From Absidia repens (lineage: Eukaryota > Mucoromycota > Mucoromycetes > Mucorales > Cunninghamellaceae), in assembly GCA_002105175.1 (NCBI GenBank), contig MCGE01000031.1:1-64000 (forward strand): DNA of 64,000 bases. The letters run 5' to 3'. The notes under the pieces are model-generated. The model was not told the origin of the DNA. It saw only the letters and a program-made list of their open reading frames with translations, and made no database searches. The position numbers and the translations under genes are program-made. Positions 40,014 through 52,858 of the stretch are shown here, piece by piece. Positions within the stretch are counted from its first letter, which is position 1; the number at the start of each line of letters is the position of its first letter.

Positions 40014-41006
40014 CTATTCTTGAGGTAATCTATCCTTGATAAACTTGGCCAAGTCTTGAATTTCAGCGGGATTTGCAGAATGCGCTAAACCTCGGTACTT
40101 ATTGAATGTCACATCGTAGCCATAGGTTTTGAGTCGATTAGCAGATTCTTCACCAAATTGGAATTGAACCACAGAGTCCATATCACCATGGCACATCAAG
40201 ATTGGCGTTTTCTTGTTGGCATCTGAACCCATCTACAAGAAATAATACACAAAATAAACAATATATCCATCATCTATGTTTCCTCTTTCGCACCCCTTGC
40301 CCTTCTCACTCTTGCTTACTGATTTCATTTTATCGGCCATGGCCAACCAACAACTACAACCAATGATTCCAGCAAATTTGTATTCGGATGTCAGGCCAGT
40401 CAGTAATGACATTACCCCACCTTGAGAAAATCCACCAACAATGATTCGATTGGCAGGAATACCATCATCCACTTCTTGGCGAATTAATTGATTCACTAAA
40501 CAAAGGAAAGAAACGACAGGACGTGAGTTGGCTTGCTGTTAAAAATAGGTCATATTTCGTGTAAAAATCGAAAAACGTACCTGAAGCTACAGAGGCAAGC
40601 ATGCCTTTTTGGTCTTCATCCTTCAAGCTTGATTTATCCAACCCAGTAAGGTCAAACCAGCCTATATTTTATAAATCAAATATATATCAGTCAAGTGAAT
40701 AATAGTCAAAGAAGGCATATGTATGTGCTTACCTGGCATTTGGTAACCGGCGTTCAAGGTGATAGGTCGAGAAGGTCTAAAGGATCAAAAGGTAAATAAC
40801 GTGAATATACTAAAATGAGACGATAAACACAGTAGTATCTCTTACGCATTGGGTAAGATCCACTTGATATGAGGCAGAAGTCCAGAGAGTTCATCTGCAA
40901 GGAAAGACCAGCCATTACCAGAATCACCCAAACCGTGGAGGAATACAACAGTGGCTGTATGTTTAGCCTTTGCTCCAACAACAACAGAAGTCAATGCACT
41001 TGCCAT
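40014..41006 (-). CDS. APT1: Acyl-protein thioesterase 1
   Basis: Cytosolic serine hydrolase that removes palmitate from protein cysteines; the S. cerevisiae and mammalian orthologues act on G-alpha subunits and Ras. Coding exons 41006-40846, 40776-40733, 40661-40581, 40495-40320 and 40232-40014 give 226 aa, the family length. The alpha/beta-hydrolase set is complete: [12 protein letters not shown] near the N-terminus, the nucleophile Ser119 in GGFSQGG, Asp173 in CHGDMDSVV and His205 in [21 protein letters not shown] is the substrate-channel loop typical of APT1/lysophospholipase I. The upstream in-frame Met at 41048 would add a hydrophobic 14-residue leader lying in the shared promoter, so [10 protein letters not shown] is preferred. 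The gene is divergent from RIC8 across 161 bp. Confidence 0.95.
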
Positions 41007-41167
41007 GCTGAAAAAAATAAAATAAAGATAAAGAGACGAAAAAAACATCGAATTTTAAAATTTTACGGGGCATGTCTGCGTTTAAAAAAATTAAGGGGGA
41101 CACCCAATTTTTTTTTTTTTTTTAGCCTTCCGTTTATTTTATTCCCTTGCCATCTTTATAAAGTGAC
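41007..41167. promoter_or_regulatory. Shared divergent promoter of APT1-like and RIC8 genes
   Basis: 161 bp between start codons. It contains A-rich DNA on the APT1 side, a central ACGGGGCATGTCTGCG segment that is the only G+C-rich stretch, a T17 tract (41109-41124), and TTTATAAAG 12 bp before the RIC8 ATG. Both transcripts must initiate here. Confidence 0.6.
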
Positions 41168-42576
41168 ATGTCCATTGAAAGTACCTGTTCTATCTTAACA
41201 TCGACGGATCAAGATGATATCGTTGCTCTATTCAAAGCCATTGAAAAGAATCCTGAAGGTAAATATGTAACAGCAAACTAGTCAAATAAACCATCATCTG
41301 ACTTTTTTTATTAGGCATCAAAGTTGATGAAAAGCCCAAGGTTGTAGATTTGCTCCTGACTCAGTTAGAAAAAAGGATCTGGAGTAAACAAAGTAAGTGA
41401 TGGATAAATAAAGTAAGAATAGAATATGGCAGATGACTCACATTACTTTTATTTACTTTTGTGACAGCCATGACTCTCGGATTGCAAGCTCTGAAATTAC
41501 TAGGCAGAAGCATACAAGGATCGGAAGCACTATTTTCTGAAAAGGTATCCGCATACACATAGTGACATAACGAAACGAAACAATGACAATTATATTGACA
41601 TGATTTATTTTATTATATATCATATAGGGAACTTTAAAACTCTTGAAAATCACCGGATTAGACGACATTGAATCATTTCAAGATACTGCACCAACACACG
41701 AAGGCATGAAATGCTTGGCCAATTGTATCTTGCTGGATGAAAAAACAAAAACATATCTGGAAAACAACAACGGGGTAGCGACCTGTGGACGCATTCTTCA
41801 AACAAGATCACAACTCAGCATGGAAAGTCAATTTTTGATCTGTCGCATCTTATTTTTCATGACGGTGAATAGAAGTGATATCATATTGCAATTGATGGAA
41901 TATGACATTGCCGAAAGTACTGAAAAGGTAGGATAATAAATAAAGGCAGATATTTGGAAAGAATACTCACTTTCTTGCCTCCCTTTAGGTATTGACCGAA
42001 AATGTCAAAAAAATCAAGAACGACAAATCGATTGATCCATCTGCACCCATTAACCCAATCAATGTGGTGAACGAAACTCTGAAACTGTTATTCAATATGA
42101 TACTGGGACATGGACGACAACAGCAACTCCAACAAGAACCAACTACAACAGCTCCTGAATACTTTCGAAAGTGTCTTTTACCCATCCTGGAGATCATTTT
42201 CCTTATTCCACCTCCTCAACCATTGCCACTCTCACCACCCCACTCTCATGCAATCCATGCTTTGATGCAATACCCTTGTTCCGTCATTGTGCAAATTTGG
42301 CGCGAATACAAAAATGAAATCTTCCAATCACCTGATCTGACTCCCGAGCAAGGCCGTGTCTTTGTCGCCAAGAAAATGACTGAACTTTTGCAAAATTCCT
42401 TGATGTACCTGATACCCAACGATGACCCCGATGAACTCCCTCCACCTGATCGACAACATTACAATATTGATGCCATTTTGTCCCCCCTGATACTTGTCAT
42501 TCGAAACTTGGCCCATGGTGATCCTAACCTACGACCCTTGATTGCTGATAGTCTCTTGCCACAACAAAGGTACTGC

Positions 42577-42621
<45 letters not shown>

Positions 42622-43255
42622 TGACCGAGAACCAGTAGATATACTAATTCTGGTGTTTTGATGGATACATCTTTAGTGACCGAATGGTACCTGTTAACCA
42701 AGGCAAAGGACTGCCTGCCTATCTGATCCGCTTAATGACTTCAGCCATGTTACCACAGACCAAGGATGCAGTATGTGAAACTATGTTTGTTCTTTGTGAT
42801 GAGGATGGTAAGATACATCAAAAATGGCTGGTGGCAATATTTGTGTATACATTTTTTATTCATATTTATTTTATTTTATATTTCTATCAGCAACACAATT
42901 TACGCAAAAAGTGGGCTATGGGAATGCAATAGGTTTCCTGGTGAATAAGGGCATTGCAATGGAACCACCACAGGAACATCAACAAGACAACAACGATGAA
43001 AATGAAGACAACGAAAATTCTATCATCAATCCAATCACTGGGCAATATGTATCAGCAGAACGGGATCAAGGTCCAGCATTGGCTGATATGACGGATGAAG
43101 AAAAGGAACGGGAAGCGGAGAAACTCTTTGTGTTATTTGAACGACTGAAAAAGACCGGTATCATTGATGTGGAGAACCCGATTGCCAAGGCGATGCGAGA
43201 GGGTGGCGGTGAAAGCAGCACTAATATACGGGAACTTGATAGTGATGAAGAGTAG
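41168..43255 (+). CDS. RIC8: Synembryn / RIC8, G-alpha chaperone and exchange factor
   Basis: Armadillo-like cytosolic protein that folds and activates heterotrimeric G-alpha subunits. Coding exons 41168-41258, 41315-41392, 41468-41544, 41628-41927, 41989-42569, 42677-42807 and 42891-43255; 540 aa, as in the family. Recognisable stretches: LGLQALKLLGRS, CLANCILLDEKT, FLICRILFFMTVNRSD, VNETLKLLFNMI, HAIHALMQYPCS, LSPLILVIRNLAHGD, the highly conserved C-terminal MVPVNQGKGLPAYLIRLMTS and VGYGNAIGFLVNKGI, then an acidic tail ending ELDSDEE. All introns keep frame. Intron 42570-42676 contains an approximately 38-nt A-run. AATAAA at 43297. The first exon is short and AT-flanked, so the start at 41168 rests on conservation of the N-terminal helix and the absence of alternatives. 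Confidence 0.93.
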
Positions 43256-43791
43256 TTTGATAGCTTGATTCGTTTGTTAGTTCTTTTATAGTTGATAATA
43301 AAGTGTTGTTGTTTTTTTTTCTTTACCTTACGTTTTGTCTCTTTTATTGTTGTATTGATTCGTTATTTTTATGTCGTGGTCGTGATTGTGATTATGGTGC
43401 CTCAAGAGGGGAAAAGGGGGGATGAAAGCAGGAGGGCGGCTTTAATCAACTTAAAAAGGACGATCTATAGTTGATCCTGTCATTGTCATGCACAGATAAT
43501 ATTTAACTTAACATTATACATGTCAGTTAATGCTGTTATTATATTGATTGGTATTTAGTGCTAGGTCGTGCATATGATTGTCTGTGGACTTCAGGTGCGG
43601 GATTTAAATTTACACTTGACATAATGCGAAAAAGTTCTGAGCTCCTATTTTTTTGACAATTAGACTTCGTACTGTACAAATCTTTTTCTCCCTTCTCTTT
43701 CACTTATCTCCTATTTAGTTTTTGAATCTTCCTTCTTCTACAATTATTACTCCATTGTTTGACCTCTACTCTACATAGGCAAGATTTCATA
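43256..43791. other. Intergenic spacer
   Basis: RIC8 3' UTR with AATAAA at 43297-43302, then AT-rich sequence with a pyrimidine-rich leader (43680-43780) before the next start codon. An alternative start at 43759 (TTG) is not needed. Confidence 0.5.
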
Positions 43792-46760
43792 ATGTCGCCA
43801 ACTGTACACCCACCACAATCTAATCAAAAATTTTGGCCTCTGAAGAAATTGGCTTTAGGAAAGTCTTCTCAATCGAATTCAGATCGCCAAAATGCTGCAG
43901 GTAATGATAATGAAAAAAGGATAGTCTATTTACTTTGTTTACACGAAGCTGACATGGAGCTATGAATCATTTAGTAGTTACTGGTGGTGAAACAAAGGTG
44001 AAAGACGCAAAAGGAGCAGCGGCAATAACTCTAGTCACGTTGTCAAAACAACGAGAGGATACCACTACCGCTTCAAGGTAAATACATAGAATGTGGTTTT
44101 TGTGTTTTGTTTTTAATTTTATTGTATGGGAGCGGAGAGATCAGTGAAATGAACTTCTAGTTTCCCTGCATGAAGTTTTTAATAACAATAACACATTTTA
44201 TTTATAGCATTTCTCAACAAAGGCTCCAAGAAAAGAAGGGTAAGGATGAATAAGGGGATGTATCTTCATGCAATTCATTATTCTTGTTGTTGTTGTTTTT
44301 ACTGTTACCAATAGGAACATCGGCGATCAATGATGTGGTCCCAAGAAATCAAGATCGCCAAGCTACAATTATGCCTGGATCATTACAATTGAAACGTCGA
44401 CAGCGCAACTCTTCGTCCCAAAATGATACAACGTCCTATACCTTCTCCAGCGGCAACAATCGCAACAAAGAATCCAGACAACAATCATGTCCTGCTCTCT
44501 CATCCTTCATGCCAAACAAAAAGACAGCGTTCAGCAGCAATATCCAGATGATCACCTCGAACTACCCTCACATCCACCTTCATTAGCTTCCTTTACACCT
44601 GCTACTACAACAGAAGCTTCACAAAATACTTCACCAATATTTTCTGGAAGTGTTAGTACTCATGATCCTCCCGTTACATCAATCAATTCAGACGTAGGCA
44701 TCAATCACCAAGCTAACATGCCAATCAAATTAAAATCGCGACCTAGAAACAAATTACTGCGACCTACATCCTGTACAAGTTTGCGACAAACAGCTTTTTA
44801 CCAAATGCATCACTCACCTTCCCCAAAACAGAAGAACTTGAGTTTGATTTACGATCCAACAGTCAGCAGCGACCAGCTTCAACAATACCAGTACCATCAA
44901 AATACTATCAACCGCTCTAACACCTTCAATCATGTACCACAATCATATTCACACTACCGACGTTCCTCTGAGTCGACTTTGGACGATACGTTATTGACAC
45001 CAAATAGCGAAAATAGTGATGGTATTGATGATGGAATTAACTTGCGCTACTATATGGACAAGGATTATTACTATTATGATGATGATGAAGACGATGATGA
45101 TCAGACTTTATTTTCCAATAGCGTCCTTTCGATGGATAGTATCAAGCCGCCACCAAGTCCTCCTCCTCGACGACTTTCAAAACGACCGATGTCTTTGATA
45201 TGCCAACGATTGCCTGACTCACATTACATGATGGAACCTTCTACTTTTTATCGTCATCAACACTCTTCTCATTGCTCACATCATTTCGACCGTCACCACT
45301 ATCAACAACACTCAGGTGTTGCTTCTATGGACTTGTGCATTCCATACACTGACACCTATGGATACCATAGAATACCAAATACCGGTGATGCTGCCTCTAT
45401 TCCTGTATCTCCTGTATCCACTGGCTCTGGTCCTACAGCTGATCTCCCTCGCCCACCGCACCACTCTTCTCGTCCTTCTATAGACTCTGACTCAGTTTGC
45501 TTCAACAACGAAAAAATCGTCAAATCCCACCACCCACAAACGAAGTCGCAGAAATCTCGGCAATCTACTTCTCAACGGTATCACCTTAGTATGGATTTGC
45601 TGAAACAGGAACTGGAAAGTGAACGGGCAGTGGTTTATGCTCTTCAACGACAAAAGGATGGTAAGGTTTGTCTTTTTATTCCATTAGTGAAATATGATGG
45701 CAACTCAAATTTTTCATTTTTTTTTTTGAAACATAGCCTATAATAAGGATATTACCTATCTCTGCCAAAATGTGGACGTATTAGCTAAAGAAGAAAAAGA
45801 GTGGAAGACAAAATTTCACCAAGAAAAGGTAAAGCTGGGAAAAAATTCGAAGTTGCACAAGCCTTATTCCTTTTTTTTTTTTGGTAGGCGGAAAACGAGC
45901 GATGCCAGAATGATCTTTCAGTGACCATCGAAAGGTTTAACGAAGCGCTTGAGCGGATCAAACAACTGACGAATGAAAAAGAACGTTTACAGCTGGACTT
46001 GGAACATGCAAATCATCAGTTATGCTCAGAAAAAAAAAGTATACCAACATCAACGTGTATCACAGATACCTCCAACAGCCAGCAACCTCATCAGGACCAA
46101 CAAATCAAATTAATTCAAACCACAATAGAACAATTATTACAGCTTAATCTTTTCGGTCGTACCAGATGCACCATTACTACTACTGGATCTGTGGAGGAAA
46201 AGAAAAGGTAAAATAGCGATCGTACGCATATCTACATATATAGACTATATGTGATTTGACTATTCGTTTTTGCTTACTAGGGACGAGAATGGAAGAACCA
46301 TGACACGCACCAACAATACTCTTTCATCCATATCAGGACAACAGCACCAACGACAACCATCAGCAACTACACACAAATCTAGATTCACCTCCACCAAACA
46401 GAACACCTCCACCAGCGTCAACGACAATAACACCAGCAGCAGTCCTGGAACAACATCATGTACAGACTCGGTTCCCAGAAATACGGTGTCTTCAACCAAC
46501 TTAGACAACCAATTACAACGTTTATTACAAGAAAAGGAATTGGTAAGGGAGCCTTGCTGGGATTCAAATCAAACTCTAATTCTCATCTTTTCTTTCTTTA
46601 TTAGCTGCAAGCAGAATATAGCAAAATACCAGTTAGTGGTGGAAGCCCAATTTATCGACGTCGAAGGGAAGACGTGGAAGCAAGATTGGACGAAGTGGAC
46701 TCAAAAATGCGAAAGATCAGGCTGAAAATTAGATGTCGACATAAAAGATTAGTAGTTTAG
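43792..46760 (+). CDS. Unknown disordered/coiled-coil protein
   Basis: Probable exons 43792-43900, 43975-44077, 44208-44239, 44315-44432, 44528-45660, 45737-45828, 45888-46207, 46281-46542 and 46605-46760; about 774 aa if the 95-nt intron 44433-44527 is real. That intron has a weak GTCCTA donor, but a frame change is unavoidable between 44427 and 44586. The N-terminus (SNQKFWPLKKLALGKSS) precedes a long S/P/H-rich region with an acidic-aromatic patch (KDYYYYDDDEDDDD) and a proline segment (SIKPPPSPPPRRLSKR). From about residue 470 are heptad-like coils: MDLLKQELESERAVVYAL, YLCQNVDVLAKEEKEW, FNEALERIKQLTNEKERL. The last exon, LQAEYSKIPVSGGSP then RREDVEARLDEVDSKMRKIR, looks like a conserved basic terminal coil. 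A cytoskeletal or septum role is only a guess. Confidence 0.7.
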
Positions 46761-47689
46761 TGATACTGTTTTTATTTATAGTTAGATAACCCACCCCACA
46801 CCCTTGATTTATATTACTCAACTTTTTACTTTTTTATTTTTTTACAATAAAAGATCAACTTATAATACAATTCTGGGCTTTACTTTTACTGTCACTCCAA
46901 CAATATATAAAAGGAGATCATTATGTCATTGACTGATTCACCTCAAAACCTTTTTTTTTTTTTATGGTTAAAGAGCGGGAATGTAAGGGCGGGGGATGAA
47001 GCGCGGTAATGGCTAAATCAGGAAAGGCACTCCAAAGATGATTATAGTATGAACAAAAAAGAAAGAAAAAAAAACGAACTCACAGGGTGAAAAAAAAAAA
47101 AAAAGAAAAGAAAAGAGAGAAAAAGGAAAAGAGAGAACAACTGGATTGTATGGCTGATACCAGGAATAAGAAATAAGGGAACATGGCGGAAAAAAAGGAA
47201 CAAACAAAAGGGAAGGATGGAATAGGGGGAAACACTAAAAGAAGAATGTATCATCATCAAGATAGAGTTATATAATATGTCGTACCCACTTTATTTGCCG
47301 CTTTCTTTTTTTAATTATCATGACATGATACAGTGAACAGGGCAAGTTAGGACATTAGATAAAAAAATAAAAAAAATAAAAGTTAAGGATTGATATGTAT
47401 GATGCGATAGGACTCAACATCAAAGATAAAGAAACAAACTGTGGCGGTGCGTATTGTAATGCATGGCTCTCTGCTTTTTACATACTAGATGGGAAAACTA
47501 CCCAAAATAATGACGATGATGATCATGCCGATACTGTGTGACTCTCCCATCTCACAATATCAAGGTTTTTGACAGAAAAATAACCCCCATTTTTTAAAAA
47601 CCCCGAACAGGTCTTTCTATTTCTTTATCTGGATTTTTTTTTTTTTTTTTTTGTCTTTCTTCTCCTTTTTTTTTTTCAAACACCATTAA
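46761..47689. other. Intergenic region
   Basis: AATAAA at about 46845 ends the coiled-coil gene. Purine-rich tracts (47050-47130), several T-runs and a pyrimidine-rich leader with T14 and T10 tracts precede the ATPase start. No other gene recognised. Confidence 0.5.
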
Positions 47690-50600
47690 ATGATGTTTAA
47701 CATACTAATATTTTTACTAGTATGTTTATTACCACTATCAGTCCATGCTACTCCAGCTTTTAATATAGGTAAAACTTTGTAAATTCATAAAAAAATAAAA
47801 GGGGACCATGATGGTAACAATCTTTTATTTTTTTTTTATATCTTATATAGTGAATGGCTATGACCTTCAAGGAAATCGATGCCCTCTACCCACTTACAAC
47901 TCGTATCCATGTCCTACACTTTGTGTGCAAGATATTTCCACCTGTCCCGAGTCTATCCGTCCAACATGCACAAACCCGGATCAAGTTTACTGTGTAGATG
48001 GCCAATGCCACGATGGTCCAACCTGTCCCACGTCTCTCACTTCTTCCTGTAGCTGTGGCGGGAACAACGCTAATACTGTCTATCCATGCTCCCCTCAACG
48101 GGTTACCATTCACAACTTTGTCGCTGAAAACAAAACAAGCCTGGGTCTCGCAAGCTGTATGCAAAATATTATAGCATCTTCTTCGGGTGGAATCATAAAA
48201 AATGTGACTTCATGGCATGATGGGGTACCTTCCCTAGATCAACCCATGTGGGGTGAATGTCCTGCTGTAGTGTATCCTCCTCTGACTTTTAAAGAACCAG
48301 TTTTCTTAGCCCTTTATGCTTTCTATGGATCATGCTTTGCAGTTTTATTGGGGTGGTCTTTTTACAAGTCAACACGGGAAAAGGTAATACACCATTTTTT
48401 TAATATGTGGATGAAACACAGAATGGGAGGAGGGCAGACAAAAATGCGGGGAATTAAAGAGCAGAAAAGGAGGGACTTATACTAACCGAGTTTTTTATAT
48501 TTATTTATATATTTGCGTATAGTTTATCAAGTTGCAATTTGAAAAAATGCGCCGCCCAGTTGATGAAACAAGTTTGAACGAAAAATCATCGACAAAGGTA
48601 ATCATAAAAAAAAAAAAAAAAAGGCACTTTACTTGCGGAGTGCGAAGTACTGACCTATTCTCCTTTTTTTCAGGAACTCGGATCAAGTACTAAAAAGGCA
48701 GCGTCAGGTGGCTCTGACACCGCTGGCGATAGTGACGATATCGATTTGGAAGAGGAACCACTGGTGATCAAGGCTTACAAACGGGATATCGTTGGAAATC
48801 TAGTGGCTCTTATCTTTTTGATACAAACGTTAGGCCAAATTGGTTATATGATTATGATGACCAAGGATTATTATATGAATTATGCACTCTTCAATGGCGA
48901 TGCATTGATCCAATCATGCACCTTTATGGGGATGTGGTATATCTTCTTCTTTTGGTTTGCTGGTATCACTATCTTCCGTTTTCGATTACCCAACTTCTTC
49001 CGAATTCAATGCACTTATGGTGAAGGTCAACATGTTCAAGTCGAAAGAAAACAAGATGGTAAACTTCATTTCAATACAATCTTGTAAATGGTTTTTTGTC
49101 CCTTGCTCACCTCGTTTTCTTCTTTTTTTTCTCTCTCTCTCTCTTTCTCTTTTCCTTTAGCTGTCATCTTTTTACAAGGACAATCCAGCAAAGTCATGGA
49201 TTTTGTGCGATACTTGGAAACGGCCGGGAAGCAACTCTTTGGCCTCGATGTCATAGTCACCAATACCAAACTAAACAAAACAAGAAATGGTGCAGCTTAT
49301 TTTGTCCATCAATGTACTCGTTACGTCTACCACCCAGAATCTGGTTTATTCCTTCCTCATGCTTTTGAACTAGGCGAAACCAATGCGGACTTGGCTCAAC
49401 TTACACTTGGACTGACGGAAGAAGAAGCTGCTCGTCGTGAGGAACTGATTGGCCCCAATTTTATCCAAGTGTATGTACCCAACTTTATTGTCGGTATATT
49501 TAGAGAATTTGCCTCCTTCTTTTATATTTATCAATTTACTGTCCTTTGGCTCTTCTATTACTTCGCGTATTGTAAGTTTCAATATGATAGGGAGGAATCA
49601 TGGACCGGCGGGCATTAGAATGTTGGATTAATTTTTAACCTTTTTTTTTTTTTTTTTTTTGGGTTAACTCCCATTCTTTATCTATGAAACGATTATTTTA
49701 TTTACGGAATATCAAGGGCAAGTTGGGATTGCGGATACCTTTGTGATTTTGATATCTGCGGTTGTCAAGGTGGTAGTACGCATCCGTTCTGAAAAGCGTA
49801 TCAAGGAAATGGCTGAATTCACCGACACGGTATCCATTTTACGGGATGGGGAATGGCAAACGCGGTCCACTGCTGACTTGCTTCCTGGCGATGTCTTTCA
49901 AGTGGATGAAGGCAAAAGCACGCCTTGCGATGCAGTGATCTTATCTGGAAATATTGTCGTGGATGAAAGTTCTTTGACGGGTGAACCACTTCCAATCCGA
50001 AAGTTTCCTCTTCGTGCGGACGATACGAACACGTACGACCGAATGGGCTCTGGCAAAATATCCACCATCTTTGCTGGTACCACCATCTCTCAAGCCCAGC
50101 CTTCTTCTGATCAACAACTCGTGGTTGCTTTGGCTACTCAAACCGGAACTGCTACTGATAAAGGTGAACTCATCAAAAAGATTCTCTTCCCCACACAAGT
50201 CTCCTTTGTGTTCGATGAACAAATCAAAATTGTTATCTTGATTTTGCTTTGTTGTGGTCTTCTATGTCTTGGTTTGGCGATCTGGCTTTATGCAACAGGA
50301 ACGAGTAAGTATTTGTGGAAGGGTGCCCATACATAATTAGGACTGGTGTTTATGGTTTCTATTTATTTATTTATTTTTATTATGAATGATAGGTGCTTGG
50401 TTTTATGCCATGTTCTGTATCTGTCAATTGGTATCTCCTTTACTTCCTGCTGCCTTGGTGGTTGGTCAATCTGTAGCTGCTGGAAGATTACGTGATGCGC
50501 AAATATATTGTGTTGATTTACCCCGTATCCTCATGGCTGGCAAAGGTAAAACAAAACACATCCCTTTTCGTTGATGAAAACTGTCAGGTTGTGTCATGAT

Positions 50601-52858
50601 TAGCTGACTTTTTTTTTTTTTTTTTTGATAGTTCAAATATTCTGCTTTGACAAGACTGGTACTTTAACAAAGGAAGGTTTGGAATTTTACGGGGCTCAAC
50701 CTATGCAAAATGTGGAGGATGCGACATTCAATCCTGATCAGAAACAACAAAGCAAGGATGGTCGAAGTGAAATGGGCTTTGATGAACTGGTGCACAAGGT
50801 GAATGAAGCTCCGTCGTTGATGCAAATTGGACTGGCTACCTGTCATGCTGTAACAACGTTGAATGGACAATTTATTGGAAATCCTGTGGATATTGAAATG
50901 TTCAAGTCTTCTCAGTGGACGTTGGCCGATCAGAAAACGGATGACTCGGGTGCCAATTATCTGGATACATTTATTCCTCCTACCGATGTCACTGGCTCCA
51001 AAGCTATGGCTCCCATCCATGTGTTACAACGATTTGAATTTGTGCATGCTCGTATGTCCATGTCAGTGGCTGTTTTGGACTCTTCTACCAACAAGATCCA
51101 TATTTTTGTCAAAGGCGCTTATGAAAAAATCAAGGACCTATCACTGCCATCCTCTATCCCCGGTGATTATGATCGGCTGACATCTGATTTGGCTCGTCAA
51201 GGATGCTATGTAGGTTGATATACTTATACAAAAAGGCTGGCATATTCATGAACAATATATCTATTTATTTTTATACAATAGGTACTCGCATTGTCACATA
51301 GGGAAATAGATTTGAACGAAGTGGGTGGTTTGGCCGCATTCAAACAATGGAATCGGGATGAAATGGAACAAGATATCCGATTGATGGGCCTGGTTGTATT
51401 CAAAAATCAATTGAAACCTGACACGACTGAAAACATTGCAGAACTCAAAAAGGGCGCAACACGAACGGTGATGATTACTGGTGACACAGCTTTGACAGGT
51501 GTGTATATTGCAAGACAATGTGGTATGGCCTTAAACAAGTCCAGGATACTCTTGGGCGACTATGATAAGCAGCTGGATCGCGTGAAATGGAGCGATGTGG
51601 ATGAACCTGATACCTTTGGTGATGTGGATGTAAACGATTACCTTTTGAACAAAAGTCATACTCCTGTTGAACTGGCGGTAACTGGCAAGGCATTCCAGTG
51701 GTTAATTGATCATGACTTGATACGTGATTATTTGATGGATATCCGTGTATTTGCCCGTATGACGCCCAATGGCAAAGTCCAATGCATTCAACTTCATATG
51801 GAACGTGGTATTACAGCGATGACTGGCGATGGTGGAAATGACTGTGGTGCTCTCCGGGCTGCTCATGTAGGGATCGCCATGTCTGATGCCGAAGCTTCTA
51901 TTGTGTCTCCATTTAGTACCAGTGTGCGCAGCGTCAAGTCTTGTGTTGAACTCATTCGTCAAGGTCGCGCGGCTTTAGCAACATCTATCACTGGTTATAA
52001 ATACCTTATTTGTAAGTGACGAAGCTTTTTTTTTCCCTATTCGCGGTATTAACTGTCTTTCCTTTTTTTTTTTTTTTTTTTGTAGTATATGGCCAAGTCA
52101 TGATGATGTTGAAAATCATCACCTTCTACTTCAGTATTTCACTCTCACAAAACATTTGGATTGCTATCGATGTGCTTATTACAGTATTGTTGACATGGGC
52201 AGTATCACAATCAAGAGCTGCTGATGAACTGGCTGCGCAACGACCCACTGCACAACTATTAGGACCGCAAGTCATGGCGTCGGCAATAGGTCTGGTGGCT
52301 ATCAACTGGTTATTCGTGATCGGAGCTTTTGTGATGCTTTTCCAACAACCTTGGTTCCGGTGTAACGAATTTGATTCCAGAGCTGTGGATATATCCAAAT
52401 GGTGGTTATTGGCGGATAACTTTGAAGGCGAAGTTTTGGCGCTTGTGTGTGTTTTCCAATTTATCAACAACGCTGCGGTACAAAATTGGGGATACAAGTT
52501 TAGGCGCTCCTTCCACAAAAATTATCCTTTGGTGTTTCTCTGGCTCCTCTACATTGCTATGGCCTCTTACTGGTGCTTGGCTGACCCCAACAGATATGGT
52601 TGCCTACTCCGCTTTAACTGTGGGACAAAAGCGACTCTAGCTCAGCTGGGATATGCTGTACCTGATACGTATATTGAAGATTACAACACGCCCCTTGGTC
52701 ACAATGTTATGCCAAGCGCCTTTAGATGGAAACTGTGGGGTCTGATTCTTGGGAATATGTTTGCTGCTCTGTCTTGGGAGCGATTGGTAGTCCTGGGTCC
52801 AGTACATGATTATTTTGCACGCAAATTCCCTGTCCGGCGAGTCAAATTTACCTACTGA
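47690..52858 (+). CDS. P5-type (P5B-like) ATPase with signal peptide and Cys-rich N-terminal domain
   Basis: Coding exons 47690-47768, 47851-48383, 48523-48597, 48674-49058, 49161-49571, 49717-50304, 50393-50545, 50632-51209, 51282-52011 and 52086-52858; 1434 aa. A signal-peptide-like start (FNILIFLLVCLLPLSVHA) leads into about 150 residues with 13 cysteines (NRCPLP, YPCPTLC, SCSCGG), then the first membrane helix (VFLALYAFYGSCFAVLLGW). P-type motifs: SSLTGEP in the actuator domain, M4 SPLLPAAL, phosphorylation site FCFDKTGTLT (Asp748), and hinge GDGGNDCGALRAAHVGIAMS. The last three fit P5 ATPases. P5B members (ATP13A2/Ypk9) export polyamines from endolysosomes; P5A members (Spf1) act in the ER. 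SPLLP is closer to P5B PPALP. Substrate not predictable from sequence. AATAAA at 53064. Confidence 0.92.

Noticed and set aside
49650..49716. Coding-looking stretch (FFIYETIILFTEYQG) just before ATPase exon 6
   Set aside because: It reads in frame with exon 6, but no AG acceptor precedes it. The canonical acceptor at 49715-49716 restores WQVGIADTF in phase with exon 5, so I treat it as intron.
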